A stretch of 22,251 nt of DNA from a virus. The translations under genes were made by a program, and so were the position numbers. The stretch is from the IMG/VR virus record IMGVR_UViG_3300035183_000407, positions 1 through 22,251 of that record; one strand, given 5' to 3'. Shown here in pieces: positions 1 to 6,268 of the stretch (position 1 is its first letter; the number at the start of each line of letters is the position of its first letter). Below the pieces are notes generated by a model. It did not search any database. It was not told where the DNA came from and saw only the letters and a list, made by a program, of their open reading frames with translations.

Positions 1-175
1 GCGTCTTGCCAGTGTGCGGTGTGGCGGGCGAGTAGGGCTAGGGATGCGGCTAGGCCGGCTAGGGCGGTTGTGGCTAGGCCGGCGGGTGTGGCCAGGCTTG
101 CTAGGGCGGAGGATAGTGTGGCTATGGCGTGGTTGATGGGTGCTGGAGTGATGGCTTGTGTGGTGGCGGCCAGGC
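1..175. repeat. Direct terminal repeat, left copy
   Basis: The first 175 bases are repeated at the right end of the window (22077-22251). The copies differ only at position 128 (C) versus 22204 (T). This is the signature of a circular or circularly permuted molecule assembled slightly past its own start. The repeat lies inside the tape-measure gene, which reads continuously across the join, so it is an assembly overlap rather than a boundary with a function of its own. Confidence 0.95.
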
Positions 176-332
176 GGTGGTGTATGGCTTGGGCGATAGT
201 AGGGCGGTCTGGTGGGGCGGCGCGGGCGGTGATGTCGGCGAGCTGGCGGCGTAGTTCGCCGGTATTGGCCTTGATGCGGCCGAGGGTTAGCTCGATCTGT
301 GCTTGGCCTGCGCGTATGGGTCCAGCGCTCAT
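1..332 (-). CDS. Tape measure protein, N-terminal part (gene crosses contig ends)
   Basis: This is the 5' part of the tail tape measure gene. The ATG at 332 lies one base after the TAA of the upstream gene (TAAG-ATG), suggesting coupled translation. The frame runs off base 1 and continues exactly in frame from base 22076 down to a stop at 21224; the parts sum to 1185 nt, or 394 aa. The N-terminal 110 residues hold a helical start, then an Ala/Thr/Leu-rich hydrophobic stretch (about residues 60-100). That matches the 'phi13'-style tape measure architecture of helix followed by hydrophobic segment. The single mismatch in the terminal repeat changes codon 69 from GCC (Ala) to ACC (Thr), so it is a real variant in the phage population or an assembly error. 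Confidence 0.85.
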   Translation of the reverse strand, partial: MSAGPIRAGQAQIELTLGRIKANTGELRRQLADITARAAPPDRPTIAQAIHHRLAATTQAITPAPINHAIATLSSALASLATPAGLATTALAGLAASLALLARHTAHWQD

Positions 333-333
333 C

Positions 334-810
334 TTAGCGGTCCATGAACCGATGCAGTAGTCGCGGTAGTCGTTGTAATGTTTTCTCTAGGGCGGGCCGC
401 ATAAAGGGCCGTCTGGGAAAGCGTACTGTTACGGCGCGGCCGGGTCCAGTCCAGGACAGTATGGGCGGGGCGTTGGGCCGTTTTTTTCGGTAGAGGGTGG
501 CCGTAAGTCCGTGTTCGTGTACGGCGGGGGCAGGTTGGCTTTGTTTGCTAAACCGGATGGGGCCAACTACTAGGTGGCGGCCGGGTAGTAGGGCGAATTC
601 GATGGCGCGTAGGTTGGCCGGGTCGGCGACGCGGGTGCGTGGGGGTTTGCCAGGTGGTCGGGGTGGCGCGGTTTTGTTGGGGGGGCCCAGGTTGGTGCGG
701 GCCGTGGTGCGGATGTAGGCTCCGATGCGGGCTAGTACGCGGCGGGCGCGGGCGTCGATGGCGCGGTCTAGGGCGCGGTCTAGCCATAGGTGGCGGAGGT
801 TGGCGAGCAT
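334..810 (-). CDS. Minor tail protein, HK97 gp10-like
   Basis: This 158-aa protein lies between the tail assembly chaperone and the tape measure. I use the ATG at 810. The longer open frame to 1035 has low-complexity R/P/T-rich sequence that is the out-of-frame image of the chaperone gene. Family-like features are an N-terminal basic helix (DRALDRAIDARARRVLARIG), a central PPGKPPRTR segment, a VVGPIRF strand, an 'HEHGL' turn and a C-terminal RPFMRPALEKTL motif. 'RPFM.PAL' near the C-terminus is typical of gp10-like tail completion proteins. It overlaps the frameshifted chaperone by 31 nt, and its TAA is one base from the tape-measure start. The assignment rests on motif pattern and position; the exact subfamily is uncertain. 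Confidence 0.75.
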   Translation of the reverse strand: MLANLRHLWLDRALDRAIDARARRVLARIGAYIRTTARTNLGPPNKTAPPRPPGKPPRTRVADPANLRAIEFALLPGRHLVVGPIRFSKQSQPAPAVHEHGLTATLYRKKRPNAPPILSWTGPGRAVTVRFPRRPFMRPALEKTLQRLPRLLHRFMDR

Positions 811-1267
811 AGGTTGCGTAGGTGGTGGATTGTGTCGGTGGTCAGCGGGATTTGGCGGGTTGTCGGTCGGTCGTCGTGTTGGTACGCGGCGAGTGCGGCG
901 GTGATTTGCCAGGCTGTGCATTGGGCGAGCGCGTCGGGTGGCCAGTGGAGGATACCGGCGGCGCGGTAGGCGAGGGCGAGGAGGTGGTCGGTTGGTGGTT
1001 GGCTTTCGGGCCTTGGCCGGTCCGTGGTCGGCCAAGGCGGGCGGTAAAATCCGTGATGGCGGTCTCCAGTTCGGCGAGGTACTTGGCCAGCATGTCGGCG
1101 TCTAGCTGGTCGGCTAGTGTGTCGCGGTCGATGGGTGGTTCGTGTAAGGCGGCTATGATCGTTGCCAGGTCGTAGATGGTCCAGCGCTCGGGGTCGGGCT
1201 GCGTCAGGTCGATGTTGTACTGGGTAAGCAGGCGCTCTAGGCGTCCGATGGTGATGCGTAGGGTCAT
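780..1267 (-). CDS. Tail assembly chaperone, G/GT-type with probable -1 frameshift
   Basis: Two overlapping frames lie between the tail tube and the tape measure, where lambda-like phages encode G and GT. The zero frame starts at ATG 1267 (ATGA overlap with the tube stop) and stops at 842, giving 141 aa. Its first ~86 residues look genuine; the remainder is P/S/T-rich and unconvincing. The -1 frame from about 1009 to the TAG at 780 reads sensibly (HLLALAYRAAGILHW...). The total with one -1 shift is 489 nt, or 162 aa, an exact codon number. A candidate slippery site, C-CCG-AAA, lies at 1010-1004 in the zero frame. It is not a canonical X-XXY-YYZ heptamer, because the A-site codon re-pairs as GAA with one mismatch. 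The frame switch is well supported; the slip position is inferred. Confidence 0.75.
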
Positions 1268-1701
1268 GGCGTGGTCCACCAGGTGGGCGGTTGGTCGGCG
1301 TAGGTGGGCTTGAGTGTTACTTCTACTGCTTGGGCATTGTTGCGTTGTTCCATTTTTCGGTAGTTAAAGACGTGTACATGCGCGCGGGGGCCTTGTGCGC
1401 CGCTTAGGCCGACGGGTTGGTCGGTGGCGAGGAAGTCCAGGGGTGTGCGGGTGAGGTAGTGGGTCTGTAGGGCGGCGAGGCCTGGGTCGGCGGGGTCCCA
1501 TAACAGGGTGAGGTTGAACGTCAATTTGGCGGCGCCGTCAACGCTGGCGGCGAAGGCGGCGTTGCGTGGTGTGGCGTCCAGTTCGTCGATCTCGGTTTCG
1601 ATTGTGGCGTCTTGGATAGTCTTAAGTTCGGTCCATACGGGTGCCGCGTAGGTTCCAGTGTTGACGTAGGCTCTCGCTAGGCTTGGTTTAAGCGGGGGCA
1701 T
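1264..1701 (-). CDS. Major tail tube protein
   Basis: This 145-aa protein would form the stacked hexameric tube of a flexible non-contractile tail. The N-terminal pattern 'NTGTYAAPVWTELKTIQDATIE' (written here in short: NTGTY, then PVW, then DATIE) is typical of siphophage tube proteins. So is the following E-D-T-x-R segment (DELDATPRNAAF) and the C-terminal 'VEVTLKPTYADQPP' strand. The start at 1701 has AGGAG 8 nt upstream. Its TGA overlaps the chaperone ATG (ATGA). Position just before the chaperone and tape measure supports the call. Confidence 0.85.
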   Translation of the reverse strand: MPPLKPSLARAYVNTGTYAAPVWTELKTIQDATIETEIDELDATPRNAAFAASVDGAAKLTFNLTLLWDPADPGLAALQTHYLTRTPLDFLATDQPVGLSGAQGPRAHVHVFNYRKMEQRNNAQAVEVTLKPTYADQPPTWWTTP

Positions 1702-1704
1702 GGT

Positions 1705-2115
1705 TTAGGCTCCTGTGGTCTTGTACGTGGCGTAGGTTGCGGTCAGGTGGGTTAGCTGGAGGTGCTGGGTTTTCAGGTGGGCGAGGTCTAGGGCGGGCTC
1801 CTCGGCGATGTCGGTGAGTTCCGCGTAGTCGGGCTGTGTCGATAGGAGGCGGCGTGTTACGGCGTCGTGTAGGTCGTCGTGCGCGTTGGAGGTGGCTGGG
1901 GTCATGATGAGTATCCCGATGGTGTCGGTGTGGGTGTAGGTGTGCGGGCCGGTCGGTTGTGCGCCGCGGTCCATTGGGTAGAGGAGGACGTGGCCGGTAT
2001 CGGGTGGGAGTGTCGGTTGTTCCCATACGGGCCGTGGGGCGGCGTGTACGGTCGTGGGTATGGGATAGGTGGCGGTGGCCAAGATGGTCTCTAGGTCGGC
2101 CAGTAGCGGCGTCAT
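1705..2115 (-). CDS. Tail terminator-like / minor tail protein (gpU-like)
   Basis: This 136-aa protein is encoded between the head-tail joining protein and the tail tube, the usual place for the tail terminator that caps the tube at the head end. I see a short N-terminal helix (LLADLETILATA), a central beta-rich Thr/His segment with alternating hydrophobics (TYTHTDTIGILIMTP), a helix (DDLHDAVTRRLLST) and a C-terminal strand. That pattern fits gpU/HK97 gp10-neighbour proteins, but sequence identity is too low to be sure. The start overlaps the preceding stop by 4 nt. The function is inferred mainly from gene order. Confidence 0.6.
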   Translation of the reverse strand: MTPLLADLETILATATYPIPTTVHAAPRPVWEQPTLPPDTGHVLLYPMDRGAQPTGPHTYTHTDTIGILIMTPATSNAHDDLHDAVTRRLLSTQPDYAELTDIAEEPALDLAHLKTQHLQLTHLTATYATYKTTGA

Positions 2116-2438
2116 ACGGGCGGGTTACTCCGTGTGTGTATCCGCCAGAGCGGGCCGGTGTGTCGGTAGGGTCCGTCGTCTGGGGTGGCTACTACGGTGT
2201 GGGTGTCTTGGCCGTCGATGATTTGGTCGCCTACGTCTGGGGGCATGGGGATGGCGTTGGCGCGGATGATGTAGTCGGTTGCCCAGTAGCGGTGGATGGT
2301 GCCATGTGCGTCTTGTAGCACGTAGGCGGAGCGGCCGCGTACGGCGCGGATTTGCCAGGCGTCGTTGCCGCGGCGGTACGTTATCGGTCGGCCGGCTACT
2401 TCGAGTAGTCGGTCGGCTACGGCGTCTAGGTCGTCCAT
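2112..2438 (-). CDS. Head-tail joining protein (gpFII / Phage_attach-like)
   Basis: This 108-aa protein would sit between the portal/connector and the tail. Its order of features matches the FII-like connector family: an N-terminal helix, then 'GRPITYRRG' (a beta hairpin with G-x-x-I-T-Y-R-R-G), a central strand with D-Y-I-I, a 'PDVGDQIIDGQDTHTV' turn and a terminal 'WRIHT' strand. In related proteins the 'P..GD.I..G..Y.V' pattern and a near-terminal R-I-H-T are characteristic. It lies 1 nt after the decoration protein and overlaps the following gene by ATGA. No function other than structural joining is suggested. Confidence 0.7.
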   Translation of the reverse strand: MDDLDAVADRLLEVAGRPITYRRGNDAWQIRAVRGRSAYVLQDAHGTIHRYWATDYIIRANAIPMPPDVGDQIIDGQDTHTVVATPDDGPYRHTGPLWRIHTRSNPPV

Positions 2439-2439
2439 G

Positions 2440-2766
2440 TTACCGTCCGAGTAGGACTAGTACCTTGGTGGCGCTGGTTGCGGCGGCGGCGGCGGCGAGT
2501 CCCAGGCGTTTGTTTCCGGTGGCCGTGGTAGTGGCTTTTTTATTTGTGTTGTCCCAGTAAAGGATTGCGCCGGCGGTAACATTGCTGTTGTCTTTGTCGA
2601 TTTCGTATAGGCCGGTTACGTCTAGGGCGGCTGGAACATTGGCTTTTGCGGGTCTTGGGGTAATGGCGATGATTTCTCCGATTTGGAGGACGTCTCCGGC
2701 GGCTAGGTCGGTGGTGGGTACATAGTCGATGGTGAGTCCGTCGCTTACTCGTCGGGATTTGGGCAT
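2440..2766 (-). CDS. Capsid decoration protein, DUF2190-like
   Basis: This 108-aa protein follows the major capsid gene. Features of DUF2190 are visible: an early 'GLTIDYVPTTDLAAGDVLQIGEII' region (short form: IDY, then AAGDV, then IG), a central Gly-rich G-LY-EIDK strand, 'AGAILYWD' and a C-terminal 'LGLAAAAAATSATKVLVLL'. Such proteins bind the outside of the capsid or stabilise it. The start at 2766 has AGGAG 9 nt upstream, and this ribosome site abuts the capsid gene stop. The run of seven alanine codons explains the GC-repeat at about 2472-2495. Confidence 0.8.
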   Translation of the reverse strand: MPKSRRVSDGLTIDYVPTTDLAAGDVLQIGEIIAITPRPAKANVPAALDVTGLYEIDKDNSNVTAGAILYWDNTNKKATTTATGNKRLGLAAAAAATSATKVLVLLGR

Positions 2767-2782
2767 GTGTTAGGTCTCCTTA

Positions 2783-4702
2783 CTAGGCTCCGGTGGATTT
2801 GACGGCGGCTTTGGGTTCTTGGAGGGCTACTCCGAAGTCATGGTATCCGCGCAGCACGATGCCGAGTGTTCCGGGGTCGGGGTCTACGGTCTCGATTGTG
2901 GGGCTTTGTTGGCCGTTGAGGAATGCTACTTCGATGGCGGCGAGTTCGTTGGGGTCGGCCATGAGGTACCAGGCGGTGCTAGATGCCGCGTCCAGGTATC
3001 GGCTGGATTCGGGGCGATACTTTCCGGCGTGCGGGTTGCTTACTGGGTACTGGCGGTTGGTTGTGGTGTCTCTAATTTCGGTCGAGTTGAAAAGTTGGGC
3101 GGCGGTTGCTTGTAGGGCTACGGGGGTTAGCAGGATGCGTGCGTCGTGGCCGATGTATTGGCCATCGTCGTCGCGGAATTGGGCGAAGGCTACGGCAGCG
3201 GAGGTTAGGCCGGCTAGTCCTAGGGCGGAACCAGCGCCGGTTAACAGGTTTCCATTTCCGCTGGTGAAGAAAGCGGAGTCGGCCAGGAAGGTGTCCCAGA
3301 AAATACGGTTGAGCGTTCGGCCGGCTCCGGCTCCCATTTTGCGTGGGAGGGTGCTAAGGGCGTCCAGGTCGTCGTTGATGATGTCTTGGCGGTCGATTAC
3401 CAACATTAGGCCGTAGGTATCGGCTTTGTTTGTGTAGCTGCGCTCTCCCAGGGTTCCGTGCTTGAGCGCTCCTCCTGGTGGTACGCGTTCGTACTGGTCG
3501 CGTCCGATCAGTCTATAGCTGGTTACGGTCTTGAAGTCTTTGACGGCGCGTTGGGCGCTGACGTTCCGCCAGGTTTGCTCTACGCTGTTGAAGCCGTCGA
3601 GCAGGAATTTGTTCGCCGTGTTCTGGAAGATGGTCGGAAGGTCAACCGTGCTGAAGCCGCCAGCGCAGATTTCTGGGGTGAAGGCGTATCGGAAAATTTG
3701 GCGCCAGTCGCGGGTGCTTCGGCCGGTGTAGCCGTTTGCCCAGGCGGCTTCTAGGATGAGTTCTCCGAGTCCTAGGGGTTTCGGCCAGCGGCGTTCGGCG
3801 AGCAATACGGTTTGGGGGCCGTACTTGCGCTCGAGCCATTTTTCGTCGGCATTGGCGGATCGCAGGATGGCGCAGGCGAGTAGGTCCGTGCTAGCGGGTT
3901 GGTCGTAGGTTTGGATGACGGTGGGCGGTCGGCTTGCGCGGAGTACGGCCAGGGCGGTTCGGCCGGCGTCCCAACCTTCGCGGATAGCTTGGGCGGCGAT
4001 GTCGGGGTGTTCCGCGGCGATTCTTCGGATTTCAGCAATTCGGGCGGTCTCCTCGGCGGCGGCCGCGCGGATTAGTTGTTGGGCCGGTTGGGTATCGGCC
4101 GCAGGTGGGGCGGGCGTCGGGGTGGGTTGGTCGGCGGCGTTGATTTGGGGTTGGTCTTGGGTGGTGGGGGTGTGGTCGTCGTGTTGCATGGTGGTGGGTC
4201 TCCTATGGGCTGCGATGGTGGCGGCCGTGTCCATGTCGGCCGGTAGGTCAACTAGGGATATTTCGCGGAGTTCTGCTTGGGCTATCAGGGCCGGGCCGCT
4301 GATTTCGCGGCCATTGAGTGTGGTTTTTTGGTTAGCAGCAAGTTCTGTTAGGGTCAGGGTCTTTGCTCCGATGCTGGCTCGCCAGGGGAAGCCGCGTCGG
4401 GCGCTTGCGATTACTTCGCGCGTGGCGTCGTTGTCGCGGCTTAGGTATCCGGTGGCGACTAGGGTGCGTCCGTCGGTGGTGATGGTGTCGGTGTGGCCTA
4501 TGCCGCGGTCTGGGTCGTGGTTGAGTCGGAGCGGTAGGCGTTGGTCTGGGATGCGTAGGGTGGCCAGGTCGATGTAGATGGGCGTGTCGCTCCAGGGCTG
4601 GTCAATGGGTCCGCCAGAGTATGCCAGGATGCGCACGGTGGGGGTGCGTTGGTCGGCGGCTTGGATGTCGGCGTCGGCGGTCAGGCGTATTTCAGGATTC
4701 AT
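2783..4702 (-). CDS. Fused prohead protease and major capsid protein
   Basis: This 639-aa protein joins two head functions. Residues 1-170 resemble a U35/Mu-type prohead serine protease, with a catalytic-type His in LRLNHDPDRGIG (about 60), a Ser in the PWRASIGA strand (about 110) and an ISLVDLPADMDTAA terminus. Residues 172-270 are T/P/Q-rich then helical (AAEETARIAEIRRIAAEHPDI), typical of a scaffold/delta domain. Residues 290-639 read as an HK97-fold major capsid protein. An ATG at 4189 (residue 172) has AGGAG 10 nt upstream, so a separate 468-aa scaffold-capsid product is likely. The start overlaps the portal gene by 11 nt. Cleavage sites cannot be placed by eye. Confidence 0.88.
   Translation of the reverse strand: MNPEIRLTADADIQAADQRTPTVRILAYSGGPIDQPWSDTPIYIDLATLRIPDQRLPLRLNHDPDRGIGHTDTITTDGRTLVATGYLSRDNDATREVIASARRGFPWRASIGAKTLTLTELAANQKTTLNGREISGPALIAQAELREISLVDLPADMDTAATIAAHRRPTTMQHDDHTPTTQDQPQINAADQPTPTPAPPAADTQPAQQLIRAAAAEETARIAEIRRIAAEHPDIAAQAIREGWDAGRTALAVLRASRPPTVIQTYDQPASTDLLACAILRSANADEKWLERKYGPQTVLLAERRWPKPLGLGELILEAAWANGYTGRSTRDWRQIFRYAFTPEICAGGFSTVDLPTIFQNTANKFLLDGFNSVEQTWRNVSAQRAVKDFKTVTSYRLIGRDQYERVPPGGALKHGTLGERSYTNKADTYGLMLVIDRQDIINDDLDALSTLPRKMGAGAGRTLNRIFWDTFLADSAFFTSGNGNLLTGAGSALGLAGLTSAAVAFAQFRDDDGQYIGHDARILLTPVALQATAAQLFNSTEIRDTTTNRQYPVSNPHAGKYRPESSRYLDAASSTAWYLMADPNELAAIEVAFLNGQQSPTIETVDPDPGTLGIVLRGYHDFGVALQEPKAAVKSTGA
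4187..4204 (-). promoter_or_regulatory. Internal ribosome binding site and ATG inside protease-capsid gene
   Basis: AGGAG (4204-4200) lies 10 nt before an in-frame ATG (4189-4187) at the junction of the protease and scaffold domains. It fits the ribosome sites used by ordinary genes here and would give a capsid-only product lacking the protease, as nested head genes such as lambda C/Nu3 do. Confidence 0.6.
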
Positions 4703-6056
4703 TGGCGTTGTCGGTCGGGGTAGGGATTTGGTCCAGGGTTAGGCCGAGTTCTTCCATTTTTCGGCGCTCGCGGGCGATTTGCTCTAGGGCTGTTTCCCAG
4801 TCTTGGCCGGTGCGCGCATACTCCTGGGCGAGTGTGGTTGTGAGGTTGCGTAGGCGTATGGCTTGGGCTGTGGCTTCTTTGGCCGGGTCAACATGTTCGT
4901 GGCCGTCGTAGTACCAGAGCGGGTCGGCGCGGCGTAGCTGGAGGCGGTCGTAGGGTGGCGTAAGTAGTAGTTCGTCGAGCCAGGCGCGGAATATGGGGCC
5001 TAGTACGTGGCGCTCCAGTCGGGCGCGGTCGCAGGCTAGGCGTCGCTGGAAGGCTTGCCAGTCCAGGCGGCCGGAGGCGTAATTGTGGCGGCTGCTGTCT
5101 CCGGTGAGGACGTTGATTGGTAGGGTCAAGGCGCGGCTGATGGCGATGAGGGTCTCGCGGATAAAGTCGCTGTGTTGCGGGGTGGGTTGGGTGGGTTGCA
5201 GCTGGGCGATCTTCCATCCGGCGGGTAGTGTGAGCATTGCGCCGCGCTCGATGGGGATGGTCTCCCAGGGGGCGGCGTCGGGTGCGTTGGGGGGCGGTGT
5301 ATCAGTGTAGAGTAGGGCCGATATTTCGGCGGCGGTCTCGGCGGTTTGCAGTACGGCGGCCGTGTATCGTCGGAGTGTGGCGAAGAGGGACAGTACTGGG
5401 GCGAGTTCGGATAGGCCGCGGAGTTGTTCGGGGCGTGTGGGGTGGTAGTAGTGGATGACGCGGTCCGCGGGCAAGGTGATGGTGGTGTTAGGCAGTGGGG
5501 GCAGGTCGCCAGGGTGGCGTTGGAGGAGGCGGTAGCGGGTGGGTAGGCCGTGCTGGTCGTAGTCGATTCCGTCGGCGGGGTCGTTCCAGCGCGTGGGGTC
5601 GGTGAACCGGTCGGCTTCGAGCGGTCGGATTCGTAGGGTCGGCGATAGGCGCTGGTCCGTCTCCAGGATAGCGAAGGCTTCTCCGTCGACTACTCGGGCG
5701 CGGACGATGGTGTATAGGGTCTCGTGTAGGCGGGTTTCGTTGTACCAGTCGGTCCAGGCTTGCTCGATGGCCTGGGCGGCGGCGGGTTGATCGGGGGCGT
5801 CGATTTGCAGGACTAGCTGGCGGCCGAGGAGGTACTGGGTGTAGGTCTCGACGAGGGCGTATGCGTAGGGGTTGTTGTGGTATTCGTAGCGTGCGCGTGC
5901 GCGGATTTTTTGCCTTACGGAGGGCGTCAGTAGTGCGTTGGCGCTGAGCTGGTCGGCGCGGTTCCAGTGGCGGGACGTGTCGTCGGCTATGTCCAGGCGG
6001 GCCAGTACGGGCCTAGGTGGGCGTCTGGTCAGTAGGCGTCGGATCCATGCGATCAT
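4692..6056 (-). CDS. Portal protein
   Basis: This 454-aa protein would form the dodecameric vertex ring through which DNA is packaged. Family-like features are an N-terminal basic segment (IRRLLTRRPP), 'VRQKIRARARYEYHNNPYAYALVETYTQYLLG' (short form: RARYEYHNNPYA...LLG) and 'VDGEAFAIL'. Near residue 330 a typical 'GDSSRHNYASGRLDWQAF' stretch occurs, in which N-Y-A-S is the near-invariant portal core. Length is close to lambda-type portals. It lies between the gpW-like protein and the protease-capsid fusion, the lambda order A-W-B-C. The start at 6056 follows the gpW stop by 5 nt. Confidence 0.92.
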   Translation of the reverse strand: MIAWIRRLLTRRPPRPVLARLDIADDTSRHWNRADQLSANALLTPSVRQKIRARARYEYHNNPYAYALVETYTQYLLGRQLVLQIDAPDQPAAAQAIEQAWTDWYNETRLHETLYTIVRARVVDGEAFAILETDQRLSPTLRIRPLEADRFTDPTRWNDPADGIDYDQHGLPTRYRLLQRHPGDLPPLPNTTITLPADRVIHYYHPTRPEQLRGLSELAPVLSLFATLRRYTAAVLQTAETAAEISALLYTDTPPPNAPDAAPWETIPIERGAMLTLPAGWKIAQLQPTQPTPQHSDFIRETLIAISRALTLPINVLTGDSSRHNYASGRLDWQAFQRRLACDRARLERHVLGPIFRAWLDELLLTPPYDRLQLRRADPLWYYDGHEHVDPAKEATAQAIRLRNLTTTLAQEYARTGQDWETALEQIARERRKMEELGLTLDQIPTPTDNANES

Positions 6057-6061
6057 GTGGG

Positions 6062-6259
6062 CTAGTCCGTGGCGGCCGGTGGGGACAGTTTGCGCCAGCG
6101 CAGGGCCTGGGTCGGGTCATCGGCGATTTTTGCCGCGCGGGCGTACTCGTCCAATTGCCGCAGGTCGGCGGCGTCTCTCTCCGTCTTGGTCGTGCCGTCT
6201 ACGGTGACGGTCTTTGGCTGGCGGGCCAGGTCGGCGATTTCGTCGGGCGTTAGGCTCAT
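6062..6259 (-). CDS. Small head-tail adaptor, gpW-like
   Basis: This 65-aa protein lies between the large terminase and portal, the position of lambda W. It begins with an acidic helix (MSLTPDEIADLARQ), a short strand hairpin around 'KTVTVDGTTKT', and a second helix (ERDAADLRQLDEYARAAKI). Helix, beta hairpin with a 'V..DG' turn, helix is the gpW arrangement. In lambda this protein enters the capsid after DNA packaging and seals the connector. Its size is close to gpW (68 aa). The call rests on order, size and secondary-structure pattern. Confidence 0.7.
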   Translation of the reverse strand: MSLTPDEIADLARQPKTVTVDGTTKTERDAADLRQLDEYARAAKIADDPTQALRWRKLSPPAATD

Positions 6260-6268
6260 GCCGTCATT

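Noticed and set aside
811-1035. Extension of the gp10-like gene to the ATG at 1035
   Set aside because: The added 75 residues are R/P/T low-complexity sequence that mirrors the chaperone frames; the domain starts at 810.
1268-1279. Chaperone start at 1279
   Set aside because: The ATG at 1267 makes a typical ATGA overlap; four extra codons are possible but not favoured.
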